A DNA stretch of 64,000 nucleotides from positions 41,150,512 through 41,214,511 of the forward strand of contig NC_029519.1 of assembly GCF_001577835.2 (NCBI RefSeq). Direction: 5' to 3'. A program made the translations under genes and the position numbers. Under the pieces are notes generated by a model. That model was not told where the DNA came from, ran no database searches, and worked only from the letters and a program-made list of their open reading frames with translations. The first letter of the stretch is position 1, and each line of letters opens with the position of its first letter. The DNA comes from Coturnix japonica (Eukaryota > Chordata > Aves > Galliformes > Phasianidae). Below are positions 49,050 to 61,183 of this stretch, piece after piece.

Positions 49050-51420
49050 AAGACTGCTACTTACATGAGTTCTGTATTCAGCATTTGATAGGTGTAAGGT
49101 TGTTGTCTTGTTTTTACTTGCAACCATTTGCTTTGTTATTGTATTTGATAAATCTAGAAGTGCAGTCTTCTGAGAAATGGGCAGATCCCTCCATATATCA
49201 CCTTGTGCACAGAGTGGAAATGAATTAGTTTCACGTGCATTCATTTTTCTTATCATGTCATAACGATGTGCATTCACGTGGCTGTTACATATACAAACAT
49301 AGTGAGTTTACGGACTTAGTTCATTAATTTTTCCATTGACCTTTGTTAATCATAGCTTTCTTAAGAGTTAACATCTTTGGATTGTTGGTTTTTGGTGTTT
49401 TTTTTTAGTGACCGTATTTTTAAGGCCATCTCTAGCTCACTAAGCTTAAACAAAAGACTCTCTGTTGGAAGAAATGCACTGCTGAGTGATTTGGTAATTC
49501 TTTGCTTTATGACAAAACAAACACTGTGATTTTCAAGACAAAATGCGAAGCACAAAAGAGACTGAGGAAATAGGGAATATGCAAAATGAAGGACATTGCT
49601 TTGCCCATTATTGAAATAGCTGTAAAATAGAAGGATGGTAACTGGTAAGGAAACTGTAGAGCACTGGTGGCCTACACATGGTTGTTATCTTAAATTTGAT
49701 AATATGCTAACAGTTCTGGACAAACCTTGGGTGTGCATATGACTTTGTGAGGGCTTTCCTACCAAATGAAACATCGACTGTGAAGGGTTCCTTAAGAATT
49801 GATTTCAGACCTCTTACACCACTGATCTTAGAGAGTTTCTCTGTGCCTGGATGAACTTGGCAAAAAGACTTGGGAAAGTACAGCAAACAACATGGAGTGG
49901 GTTTTGTTGTTGAATAAAATGACCTAATCAAAATATTTCTCTAGTGGTTTTTTAAATCGACTTACATCTTCACTTCTCTTTCTGACCTGTAGCTTGATTC
50001 TGTATTTCATGGGCAGGTATTCTATGTCACCTGCATTAGCTAGAAGATAGGAATCTGTAGGGACTGCAGGGCTTCTATTTCTATATAGTTAAATCAAGAT
50101 TTTCTTAAGCTAAAATTCTCTTTGCTGAGGTTTCTGGAGCATTGAACCAAGTAGCAATGCTTGTTTTTCTTCCTGCACACAATAGTTTGGTGTTGGTGCT
50201 GCAAACTGGCTACAGCCTTGGGGACTTGCAAAGGTTTAGTTGAATGGAGGACTGCAGTGATAAAGGAAAGACTTTTGCTTTGTTACCCGTGAAGAAGAAA
50301 TGAACAATTGGATGTGAGGTATGGACACTCACAGAGAGAAGCAGAAAACCTGAAAGAGGGAGGCTGCAGGTGTGCCTTCACAATGAATGGCTACTGGAAC
50401 AACTGGGGGATAAATACAAGCTCCTCCTTTCTGTTGGAGGAGCAGACAAGTTTGGGTGTTGCATCCAGAAAAAGATGCAGGTTGAATTAAAAGCTTTGAC
50501 TTCTGGCTGGTTGTCTTGCTGTAAAATCATATTTTTTTTTTTAATTTTCTTATGGGGGAGGGTCATAAAACAGCTCTTAGTGGTTCAGATAAGAACCTGG
50601 GCTACACTCAGCAATGTGGGTGCTGTACAGTTTTGCACAAATGTGTCCCATAGTTGTGTATAGGCCCTAGAGGTGCAGTTGGGTGTTGGCCTCAACAAAA
50701 CTTGGTTTGATGCCTGTTCTGTATGTGTCCTGAGCTGGGCTGTGGTGGGCTTCCTGAGAGGGTGGTGCTGGCTGATTCAAGTGTGATGTGTTCGTGCTGT
50801 GCTGAGTTACAGAAAGTAACCTGCCAAGGTGGGATTGATTCTGCACAGTCAGCTTCAGTGTCTCACAACATGTAATGCTGTTGGACTCCCTTTACAAAAG
50901 CTGTGAATTGGCACTTTGCAAATGCTTTTTTGCCTATACGCATAGCTGTTAATGTGAGCTAGGTGATCTTGAAAGAGGAAAACACTTCCCTTGGAGAAAC
51001 ACTAGGCTTTATGTTTAATTTTCTTTTATTCTGTGAATGAGACAGACCTTCTGGGTCTGTTTCATCTCAGTATGGTGGCAACTTGTTTGGCTATGAATGT
51101 TTGCTATGGAAGTGCAGTTGAGAAGAGTGCAGAGGGCACACATGGAGAACTCTTCCTCGCAGGTGCCTTTCGTGTGCTGTCTGGAATAAACCATCTGCAG
51201 AGATAGTGTAAGATACAATGAATCTCTCTGCTATGTCCAGGATATTGAAAACAAAAAAGCTATCAGATCTGTTGTGTGTATCGAGCCTCCCTGGCTAGGC
51301 CATTGGGTATGAGATGTTTTTCAAGTTATTCTCTGTCAAACTTAATGGTTGGATTTCTTAGAAATTCTTGAGGAAAACTCACCACTAGTTATTTATATGT
51401 TTTATGCCCAGAAATTCTTC

Positions 51421-52095
51421 ACAGAATCACAGAATGAATCACAGAATGACCCGGGTTGGAAGGGACCTCAAGGATCATGTAGTTCCAACCCCCCTGCCTG
51501 GCAGGGCCACCAAACATACACCTTTACTAGATCAGGTTGCCCAGGGCCCCGTCCAACCTGGCCTTGAACACCTCCAAGGACGGGGAATCCACAACCTCCC
51601 TGGGCAGCCTGTTCCAGGGCCTAACCACTCCTAGTGAAGAACTTCCCCCTAACATCCAACCTAAATCTCCCCTCTTTTAACTTAAAACCATTTCCCCTAG
51701 TCCTGCTATTATCAGCCCTTTCGAAGAGTTTACTCCCCTCCTGGGAGTAAGTTCCCTTCAGGTACTGAAAGGCTGCAATGAGGTCACCCCGCAACCTTCT
51801 CTTCTCTTGGCTGAACAAGCCCAACTCCCTCAGCCTGTGCTCACAGGGCAGGTGCTCCAGCCCCCTGATCATCTTCATGGCCCTCCTCTGGACCCTTTCC
51901 AAAATCTCCATGTCTTTTTTGTACTGAGGGCTCCACACCTGGACACAGTACTCCAGATGGGGACTCACAAGAGCCAAGTAGAGAGGGACAATCACCTCCC
52001 TATCCCTGCTGACCACCCCTCTCCTGATGGAGCCCAGGATCCCATTTGCTTTCCAAGCTGCCAGAGCGCACTGCTGGCTCATGTTATCTTCAACC
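51421..52095 (-). mobile_element. CR1 LINE (CR1-F-like), 5'-truncated
   Basis: Lies in LIN54 intron 1, antisense to the gene. The minus strand encodes the C-terminal part of the CR1 reverse transcriptase ([19 protein letters not shown], then [20 protein letters not shown] and [20 protein letters not shown]). The frame is open over about 155 codons. One small frameshift after GKFFT separates this from the terminal segment PREVVDSPSLEVFKARLDGA, which is readable in another frame. The 3' end carries the CR1 GGGTTGGAAGGGACCT block and repeats of the ATTCTGTG octamer. The open frame and clean 3' end suggest a fairly young copy. It is truncated at its 5' end, as is usual for CR1. Confidence 0.95.
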
Positions 52096-55000
52096 ATTTA
52101 TATTACCGTCTTCAGACATCTGGGAAGCTTGAATTTGAAGTGGCCCGTGTACTTCTGGAGTGGAAACCAAGACTTCACTGGAATTCCTGTTTCTCCTACT
52201 GAACTGATATCTTGTCTCAAAATCTTCATGTAGAATTGCTTCCAGAAAAGCAAGCCAGATGCAGTGCAATGTGGTTATTCAGATAACTTTGAAAAGCAGT
52301 GTGAGGGTCCTCTATCTGGAGATTTAAGTGTAAGGGAAAAGTAATGATGTTCTTGGCATCAAAGCCAAATCACTATTTGTCTGCAGGCAAGCTGTTTATC
52401 TGCAGCTCAGTCTTTCTGCAAGTAGATAGACTTCTGTGCTTGTGGAGTGTTGCTGTGTTTAAGGCTGGTAGAGCTGCTGAGATCTGCAGCTTGATATGCA
52501 GGATTCTGGCAAATTACTGCAACCTGACTCTTCATAGAGGTGTTGTTGCCTTTCTTCTATTGCTCAATTGGACTCAAAACTGAAGTAAACTCACGCTGAT
52601 AAGATAAGCAATAGAGACCGTAACAACTTTCACTGCTCTCTAAATCCTGACAGCACTTTTGAAACACTGCAGGTTTGATCTTAGATTTCTATCTCCTTGT
52701 AAAAGTTAAAAGAAGTTAAAGATTAAAAGGCTAAAGCATAGTTACTGAAGACACATAACCACTGAGTTTCTGTGATTCTTTGAGTTACTAAAAATGCCAC
52801 GTTGTTGTGTATTTTTGGAAGTGAATTACCATGCTGAAATCAGCATTGCACGTGTTTTGGTTTCAGTTAGAGTAAGCTGAGTGATGTATTTTGCATCCCG
52901 GAGTGGCAGTGGTGCTAAACTATGCATGTAATGCACGTGTAACCATTGTGCTTCTGGATTTGCCAAGCCTCAGTGAAGTGGATGGTTTGCAGCTCCATTA
53001 TGATGAACCTTAGCACGTAAATATTAGACTAAAATGCACTCTTGCAGAAATTGTTGGCAGCAAGCCTAACATTAAAAGGTGCCTGGTGTGATAACACCTG
53101 TTAGCAGTCTGTGGGGAACTGGATATCAAGCCTGTAATGGCAGGTTGTTTTCTGATGTGTGTTTGAGGCAATAGTGCCACGTTATCCAACCCTTCTAGGC
53201 TGGCATTCAGGAGGAATCAAGAAGGAAAGTAAAATGACATCCATACTCATTTTGACATTGATTCCTAGTGCATTACTTTTATCTTCCTCAATACTCAAGA
53301 AATTATATGTTGATGTTATTGGATGGGTATTTCTTTTGGTCTCACCACGAAGTTTGCATAGAACCTAAAGTTAGAAGTGCTTTGCTAAATGTATAGAAAC
53401 TACAGAGTCAAAACTTGGATTTGTGGTACTGAACACCTGCAAAATGTATTTAATGATCTTAAGTACGCGTGAATTTTTATTTATTTTTTTGGAGTTTGTG
53501 CTGTTGTATTACCTTGAAAAAAGGGCAATTGGCAGTGCAAGCCGAGGGAGGAAGAAGGGAAGTATTCTGATTCTTTCAGTTTCTATCTTATAGTTTGTAT
53601 TGGAGATCTATTTGGGACAGAAAGAAAACTGAGATACTTGGTAGTATCCTGCTGCAATGGGTATTCCATATATCCACATCTTTCCTGGAAGGTTGTAATT
53701 GGATTGTGTGCTCTGAACCTGCAGGGCTAGACCTCATAGCTACATTGCTCCTTTCTAAGAGAAGAGGGAATGTGGAGGTGGGTATGGAGTCTACTTCATG
53801 CAAACTTTTATTTGTTAGTAATTGGAGCATAAATGGATAACCTAACTACCTAATTTTGGTTTCTGCCTACTTTGATTGGACATGCCAGTTGTTTCTCAAA
53901 TACATACACATCAATGTATGTGCAGAATGGGGTGCTGTTAGATTAACGGGCAGTGTTCCCGTAACAGTAATAGCCTTGCTGTTAAGTGCAAGCCAGAATG
54001 CCTTGGCACTGACAAGGAACAGACCCTCAAAGGGCACTAAGCTGCTCTCAAGCAGCAGATTTATCATTGGCTGATCACGGTTAATCTTCAGAACCAAGCA
54101 GAAATGCAAGTTTTCCACTTGTTTTAAGCTACAACTAGCAAATATGGAATGTGTTGACTACTTGAAAAACTACAGATACATGCAATTTGAAATGTACATA
54201 AGTCATGAAATGCAGACTAATATTACTAATATGACACGATTTTGCTACCTCCTTGATGTACATTTAATTAGCATGTGAAAGCTGGGTAACAGCTGTGAGC
54301 TATGCATAGAAAAGTAACTTGACCTTTAAGCGGTTTAGTTTTCTAGGTACAAGTCATTCGGGGAAAGTGTCTGGGGTGGGTTTTGGTTTTTGTTGGTTTT
54401 GTTGTTTTTTTTTTTAGTAATGCTTCTCAAAACCCTTTTTTTAATCAACAGTGAGAGAATTGTCTTTCTTGTTAATCTTGTTTTGTATTCAATGGTACAT
54501 TTGGGCAATGTATGTACCAGTGGTTCTTGTGGTAAAAAGGGGATTGTCCAGTCTAGGTTAGATCTGTTTTAAAAGGATGGTTTTCTAGTAAGCAGGTCAC
54601 TCGCATATATACATATATGTAATGTAATTCAAGCACTGGTGACTTATATGACGTATTGCTTTCATGAAAAACTTGTGTTTTTTCTTTCTTCCTTCAAGCT
54701 TCTGTTTTGCATGTAAGGCTTTCTGACTCATGGGGATTTTTGGTCATGTATTATATTTAAGGACTTTTACTTCTATTGTGAGAAGTGCTTTTGTGCTCTG
54801 TGTGTATAATCTAATTTCTGTGGTAACACGCTGTGATTCCTTGTGTGTGAGAATTCATTTTGCTGTGAAGAAAACAGCACTGGGACCACTGGGTCAAGGG
54901 ATTGTTGAGCCTTGCAGCATGGTTGTACCAGAGGCGTTGTGGTAAAGGATGGCCCTGTGGTCATGTTGCATGCATCGCTTCTTAGGCTTTGAGTATGATC

Positions 55001-55695
55001 AGTTAAAGGCTTCATGGTTAAGGCAGTGCTTTTTCATATCTTTATGTTGACAAAACACCTGTTTCAAGGATCTAAACTTCAACAAAAGATGTTTGTTTGT
55101 TTTTAAGCAGATCCGTGAACGAAGAATTTCAGTTCCTCTGGGTGCTTTTTGGCTCGCTGTGCTCTGACTGTCCTTGCTCTTTTGTAGCATTTATGTCAAT
55201 GACTGCAGGATGGAGAGCTTAGTAACTGTTTCAAGGTTGAAGAATTGCAAGGTGCTTTATTTTTGTGTCCCATGGGCTGGAAGATTAGGAAGGGAAATGG
55301 GAACAGATGAATGAATTGCTACTGCATTTCCCCTACTGTAGTGTAGTAGTACTTAGATCTCTTCTTTTTTGGGGGAGGAGCTTCCAACAAGTTGCTGTTG
55401 AGAAATTTTAAACCTCTTAATCTCCAAGTGGTAGAGCAAAAACAAAGTTGATTTTCTATTAGACAGCCCAGTGAAACACTCATATTGCTACTGTTAGGGT
55501 GAGCAGGTGAGCAAAACCTGAAAAAATAAGGAAGAATGAGAGCATCTGAGCTTCAATTGCACGTGGCTGAAAGTATCTCAGGTTTTCTAGATGAATTGCT
55601 TAAATAATTGAAAATGAATCATAGTCATCAAGGATCTGTTCCGTGTTTCCCTTCTTCCTTTGCTTGCCTTTATTCCATTCATTGGATTTAGAAAT
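52096..55695 (+). other. LIN54 intron 1, middle part
   Basis: Unique AT-leaning, T-rich intronic sequence between the CR1 element and the solo LTR. T-rich low-complexity stretch at 54376-54417. I saw no exon, RNA gene or named repeat. Confidence 0.7.
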
Positions 55696-56261
55696 TGTTC
55701 TGGTTTCAACTGGGATGGAGTTCATTTTCTTCATAGTGTCCGGTATAATGTTACGTTGTGGCTTTAAGAGAAAAACAATGTTGATAATACAGCAATGTTT
55801 CAGTCGCTGCTGAGCAGTGCTGTACATAGCCAAGGACATCGCAGTGTTTCAGCAGCTTATTCTTCCTTTGAAAGACTGGGAGGAGCACAGTTTTCTCCCC
55901 CAGGCAGAATCAGGACAGCTGTCCTAAACTGGCCAAAGGGCTATTTTATGCCATATGACATCATGTGAAAATATATATGTTTTTAATATATATGAAAAAT
56001 GGTAGGGAGTTGGCCAGGGGAGGACAGCTGCTGATCTGGGACTGGGCGTCAGTCAGCGAGTGATGAGTGTTAAGCATCACTTGTTTTGGGTCTATATTGC
56101 TGTTAATTTCTCTCTTCCTTTTCTGTCCTTTTGTATCAACCCCCAAGTTCTTCTCTTGTTTTCTTTTTGTAATTTCCCTGATTCTCTCCTCCATCCCACT
56201 GGGAGGGGGGAGTGAGTGAAAGGCTGTGTGGTGTTCAGCTGCCTGCCAGGAATAAACCACA
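55696..56261 (+). mobile_element. Solo LTR of an avian endogenous retrovirus
   Basis: About 566 bases beginning TGTTCTGGTTTCAACTGGGA and ending in CAGGAATAAACCACA. Landmarks match a common bird LTR family: GATGGAGTTCATTTTCTTCA near the start, AACTGGCCAAAGGGCTATTT in the middle, GTTGGCCAGGGGAGGACAG, and near the end TCCATCCCACTGGGAGG with GTGTGGTGTTCAGCTGCCTG. It starts with TG and ends with CA; the flanks (agaaat / agaata) may be a decayed target duplication. No internal region or second LTR is seen, so it is a recombined remnant. It is in the same orientation as LIN54. Class is probably ERVL-like; moderately old. Confidence 0.82.
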
Positions 56262-59200
56262 AGAATAAATGAATATTCTTTTTAGCACTTATTCGATTAG
56301 AAGTCTAGGAATGTGCTGAGTTTATTACTGTAACTTCATATGACTATTGCAGGGATTTCTGAGTTATAAAGTACGCAAAACTGAGCCACAGTATCTTAAA
56401 AGCTGATCGTCTTTTCTGGCTTCACTGATCTATGGAAAAGGCAGCACTAAGGTTGTATGGAAGTGCTTGTAACTACATTACTGCTAAGTTTCTGAGCAGT
56501 TTATTTTCTCCTTTTTTGGGACCTGCAGAATTGTTTCCTGTTTTCCACCCCTCAGGAGGAAAATTGTAATGGTGATTGTGTGAATATTTGCATTTGCTGG
56601 TGGTTGGAGATGGAGCAGTTGGTTTTATATATGCTAGACATTTCTATGCCATTTGTCCTTGGACAACTGTACTGGGGACGACCACGTCAGACTAGGGGTG
56701 GCTCAGCAACTTCAATACATTTGCCCTTGCTGGCTCTTACAGCGCTGTACCTAAGGGTGCATCTTGATCCCACCTTTAAATACCTCCTTCCTCTGGTCTC
56801 CGGCAAAGGTGCTTGGTTGTACTTGTGTCTGCTTACCACCTGGCAGTGCTTCTGTTCATCCCAACTCAATCTCAGTTCTTTAGGGCTCTGTTGTAGTTGG
56901 TGCATGTATTAGATTTGGATTTTCTTTGTTTTGGGTTTCTGCTTTTGTGCTTTTACTGGTGAACTGACATTTCTGAAATTGGTTTATAAGTAGCATTGCC
57001 AACAACTCCAGGCAGGCCTGGTCAATCTTCTTAAGCCTGTAGGGTTACGTGGTTGTTTTTTGAAGGCTGAGCACCACTAAGACTGAAAAGACCAGGGGAA
57101 GCAGGAGGTACAAATAGTGAGGAGATTCTTGATCCACATACACAAGTATCAGTAAGTAGTAAGTAACTCTCGTCTCCATTCTGTATTTTGCCAACAGTCA
57201 TTGCACTTCTATCCTCCTATCTGTAAGTCCACTTTAATCTTTATGAAGTTATATTGAAACAAATATGGTTATCAGTGGGTTTTTCTCCCCTCAGTTTCTC
57301 ATTTGTGGTGTAACTAAAATCAAACAAATGGAGAAACATTCTAAAGAAAAGAAAACACCTGAGCTTTGTAAGGATTCTGAGTAACAAGTATAAGATTCAG
57401 AAGTATTAAAATATTGTGTTAAGCAACAGCAAGTTTCAAGTTGTTTCTCTTCTTTCTTTTTTATGATTATCAAATGTAGGTGTGTAGTCATGAAGATGGG
57501 CACAAGAGAACCACTCAGGCTGAACTTTTGTCCCAATGCAGTCTCCCTTCTCAAAAGAAGGTGATAAAGCAGTTTCTAAAAGCGATTGCAACCAGACCTT
57601 GCTGTCAGTACACTTTAGTCCCCAGATATTTTTTCAGTGCATTTAGGTAATTTTATGTCCTGTTGTGGGATGGAGTCTTAATGAACAAATCTTCACTATA
57701 TGCATTTTTTCCAAGAGCTTTTAATTTGTTGCGTTGGCCTTATTCTGTGGGCTCAATTGATCTATTAAGAAGTGTTTGTGCAGTCTCTGTGGAGTTAGCC
57801 CTAGTGTGCTTATCCACTTGTTTGGTTTAGACAGTGCTCTTAGGGTTTTCAACTGAATATGTGTGAATAGTTAGTAAAGCATCCTTCAAGAGTTTGGTCT
57901 GCTTTATTATTGGAAATCATTTTAGTAGGCGAGCAAAAGAATATAAACAGTGTGTTTGTTATGATTGAGTTTGAAAAAACAAGCAGCTGAATTGTTGAGA
58001 AATTTAGGATAAATACCTAGAAGTAAAATAAGAATCTTCTTGGATGTTGAAGCTGCTTTGATGACAGCAGCTTCTCGTATAGATAAGGTTTCCTCATTTC
58101 ATTTCAGGCATCTATTTCAGTTGAGTAAACAAGGAAGAAATGGAACCAGTAAGTTGATTGGTGTTTTTCTTGCTATCATTAACACCAGCCTATGTACAGT
58201 TGTGAAAGCCATCTGTGAAAGGATGAGACCTAATACTTCAAAAAACCTTGTTGATGTCTGTAAGCTATTAGCTCAAAAAACATGTAATGTTTCTTATATT
58301 TTAACTTATTGGCCTTTAATTTCTAACTTGAAGCAATGTATATTTCTGTGTTTTTTTGTTTTTGTTTTTTGGTTGTTTTTTTCTGTAATGCAAGAGGTTA
58401 GAAGCTGATGCATTTCTATTTAAGTTTTCATTGAACTAGGTAAAAATGTTTAACAGCCATTTACCACCTTGTGGCAGAGGCACTAAGAATACAAGAAATA
58501 AGTTTATTTATCTGCATTGCTTCTTGGGTATATTTCAATTCATTACAGTTATGTTACTAAAAGAAACTAAGACTGACCTTTTTTTAAATGGAACAGCACA
58601 TAATTATGCAATCCAAAATTAAATCATTTGAAATAGTATATTGATACTAAATTGATTTTTTTTTTCCATTGCCTGATTTAGATGATTCTCTTATTTTCAA
58701 GTATATGAGCATATGTATTTGTGGTTGACTTTAAGAACCTAACATCTGGATCCAAGCCCTTTCTTCCTTTCAGGATAAGAATGACATGTTTGGTTTTTTT
58801 TTTATATGCAGAATAGCCCTGAATTGTAAGGTTTAAGGCACAGTCCTGTTTAGTTTGAAGGGAAAATAAAACAGCACAACCCAAAAAAGTGTTAGTAGGC
58901 TTAGCATATGCAAAAATAATCCACTACTCCTATTCCATTTTTTTTGTTACCTTGTACACAGTTAACCACTTTGACTCCGAGACAGCAACATGATACTAAC
59001 ATTACTGGTGTGTCCTTAGGTGTAAGGTGTTGTGTCTAGTGCTAGTTATGAGGGTTGGCATTAATTAAGGCTGTTCTGGCATTACTTTGGGATAAACACT
59101 CTCTAAGAGGAGGTATTTCTGGCTGTGACATCAGAAAACAGACATCTAAATGTCTGCCAATAAGTGAGCTGTGTATGCGTTTGACTGTAGGTTGTCTGAA

Positions 59201-60455
59201 CAAGTTCTTACACAGCTGAAGATGCTTGAATATCAGTTAGCAGTGTGATACAGCTTGTACTCAGGAGCTGAGTGGAACTAGGATGGTATCCACTGAGATC
59301 AGTAGGGCCCAGTGACTAGTATAATGTGGCCTTCTAAGCTCAACGTATAAACAAGGTAGACTGTAGCAGGTTGGTTTTCCCTCATCCTTCTACTTCATGG
59401 GTGAAATGCAGCGGTTCTATGGTTACCTACCACCCTGTAAAATCCAACCACAATGACCCCAGATGAGTCAGTTGTTACCCCAGCATTTAGTATGTTTTTT
59501 TTAGCAATATAGTTTCTTAATTACATATGTCACCTAGTTACATTCAAATTGTCTGCTTTTCCTAGAAATAAGGAAGCTGGATACACGAGGATCTTGTCCT
59601 CTTGCACTTATCAGAAGTACTCAAGATTGTGGAGTGTGTGCCACCTACTCTCCCATGTAGTATCCAAGCATACTGATGGGGTCAGCAAATGAAGGAAGTG
59701 CTGTAATAAGTGCATCTGTTTTTAGTCTGACAGTGATGCAGTTTTAGTGAAAGTGATAAGTGAAGCTGTTTCCAGCAATGTCTTCAAGGTTTGTCATGTA
59801 AAACTTAATGTAGATAAGTTGGGCGTTCATACTAATCCACTGAAAAATAGGGATGAGTTTTGCCTTGGTCTCAAAAGTAGCCTGTCGATTGAGCTTCTGG
59901 GGCTAAAAAAGCCTCTCACAGAGACAGCTGTTTGCTTGCATGAGACTTCTGAAACGAGAAAACAACAGTGAACCCCTGTTGCATCTAGAGTGGAAAACAA
60001 GTCTCCGAGGCAAAGCACCCTACTAGTAGGTGTTGATACACATGACAAAATGGGTCATCATCTTCTGGACTTGTGTAGCTTTTTACTTCTTGCTCTGTAT
60101 CTCAGTATATATCTGTGTGAGCAAGGTACCCATCTTGGGGGGAGGGGAGCGCTACTTTAGGTGTACTAAATTGCCAGAGGTGGACTGGTAATCAGAAGAA
60201 AGTCGGTGCCTGTATTTATGAATGGACGATACTGAAGAGCTTTGGTGTAAATTCTTAGTGAAAGTAAACTCAGTCAAATGTGTTAGAATTTGATAGCTTT
60301 TTCTTTTTCCATGATATTCCTCCATTGCATACACACAATACTTTGTGTTTTCTGCTATTGTACGTTTTTCTTTTGATAATATTATTCATAAACCTTTGTG
60401 AAATGTGTATTATTTTTTTTTGGAAGCCACTAATTTATTTTTATTATTGTTGCAG
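56262..60455 (+). other. LIN54 intron 1, last part
   Basis: T-rich intronic DNA up to the branch/pyrimidine region and acceptor of the first LIN54 coding exon (TTATTTTTATTATTGTTGCAG). No alternative exon, RNA gene or named repeat could be supported. Confidence 0.7.
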
Positions 60456-61183
60456 TACCTGCTACAGTCATCACTGCCACAACTGCTAACATGGAGGTGG
60501 TTTCAGCAGAAGTAAACAGCTTGCTCCCTGAGGAAATAATGGACACTGGTATCACTCTGGTGGAAGATGACAGCATTGAGGCGGTTATCGTGTCTTCACC
60601 AATGGGAGATTCTATTCCCATGGAAACAGAACTGGAAGAAATAGTGAACATAAGCTCCACCAATGATGCTTCGGTTACGACTACAGCCACAGTCACCACA
60701 GAACCAGTTACTGCACCCAGTAATCACTCGGGCGATGTGACTGCAAGCACCACAACCATAAAAACTGAAGGAAATTCAATAGTAAAGCCTGCCTTTCAAA
60801 GTGGTCTACATAAACTTGGTGCTCAGACTCCGGTCACTATATCAGCCAATCAAATTATTCTGAACAAGACCACTGACCTTAAAATAGGCAATCAGAGCAT
60901 TAAACCTGATGGGCAAAAGCTAATTGTAACAGCTTTGGGCAAGACTGGCCAACCCATTGTTTTAGCCTTGCCTCGCTGCCAGCTCCCGCAGGCGCAGAAG
61001 ACTGTGTCCCAGACCCAAGGTGGAGACTCCAAGGTACAAGGCCAGCAGATCAAAGTTGTTATTGGAGGTCGGTCAGAAGTGAAACCTGTTGTTGGTGTCT
61101 CAGCTTTAACGCAAGGAAGTCAGCTGATAAATACTGCTGCCCAGCCTTCTGTTTTGCAGACACAGCAATTAAAAACAGTACAG
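60456..61183 (+). CDS. LIN54: LIN54, first coding exon (partial gene, residues 1-231)
   Basis: LIN54 is the DNA-binding subunit of MuvB, which joins DREAM (repression in G0/G1) or B-MYB/FOXM1 (activation in G2/M) and reads CHR sites in cell-cycle promoters. The acceptor is TTGTTGCAG|TACCTG. Translation starts at 60491 (AACATGG, good Kozak context): MEVVSAEVNSLLPEEIMDTG, then an acidic stretch, a Thr/Val-rich low-complexity stretch, and conserved blocks such as KLGAQTPVTISANQIILNK and QTQQLKTVQ. The donor is GTACAG|GTAAAG at 61183. The exon ends where the human N-terminal exon ends (KTVQ). It encodes 231 of about 750 residues. Both cysteine-rich CXC domains lie beyond the window. Compared with remembered human LIN54, the chain has small indels near residues 40 and 70-80 in the Thr-rich part. 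Confidence 0.96.

Larger units (their letters stand above)
45376..51420 (+). other. LIN54 intron 1, first part
   Basis: It begins with about 600 bases of CpG island, then unique AT-leaning DNA. It contains a 14-G run at 49036-49049 and a moderately GC-rich stretch near 47850-48240. No coding exon, RNA gene or identifiable repeat was seen. T exceeds A, as expected for plus-strand transcription. Confidence 0.75.
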
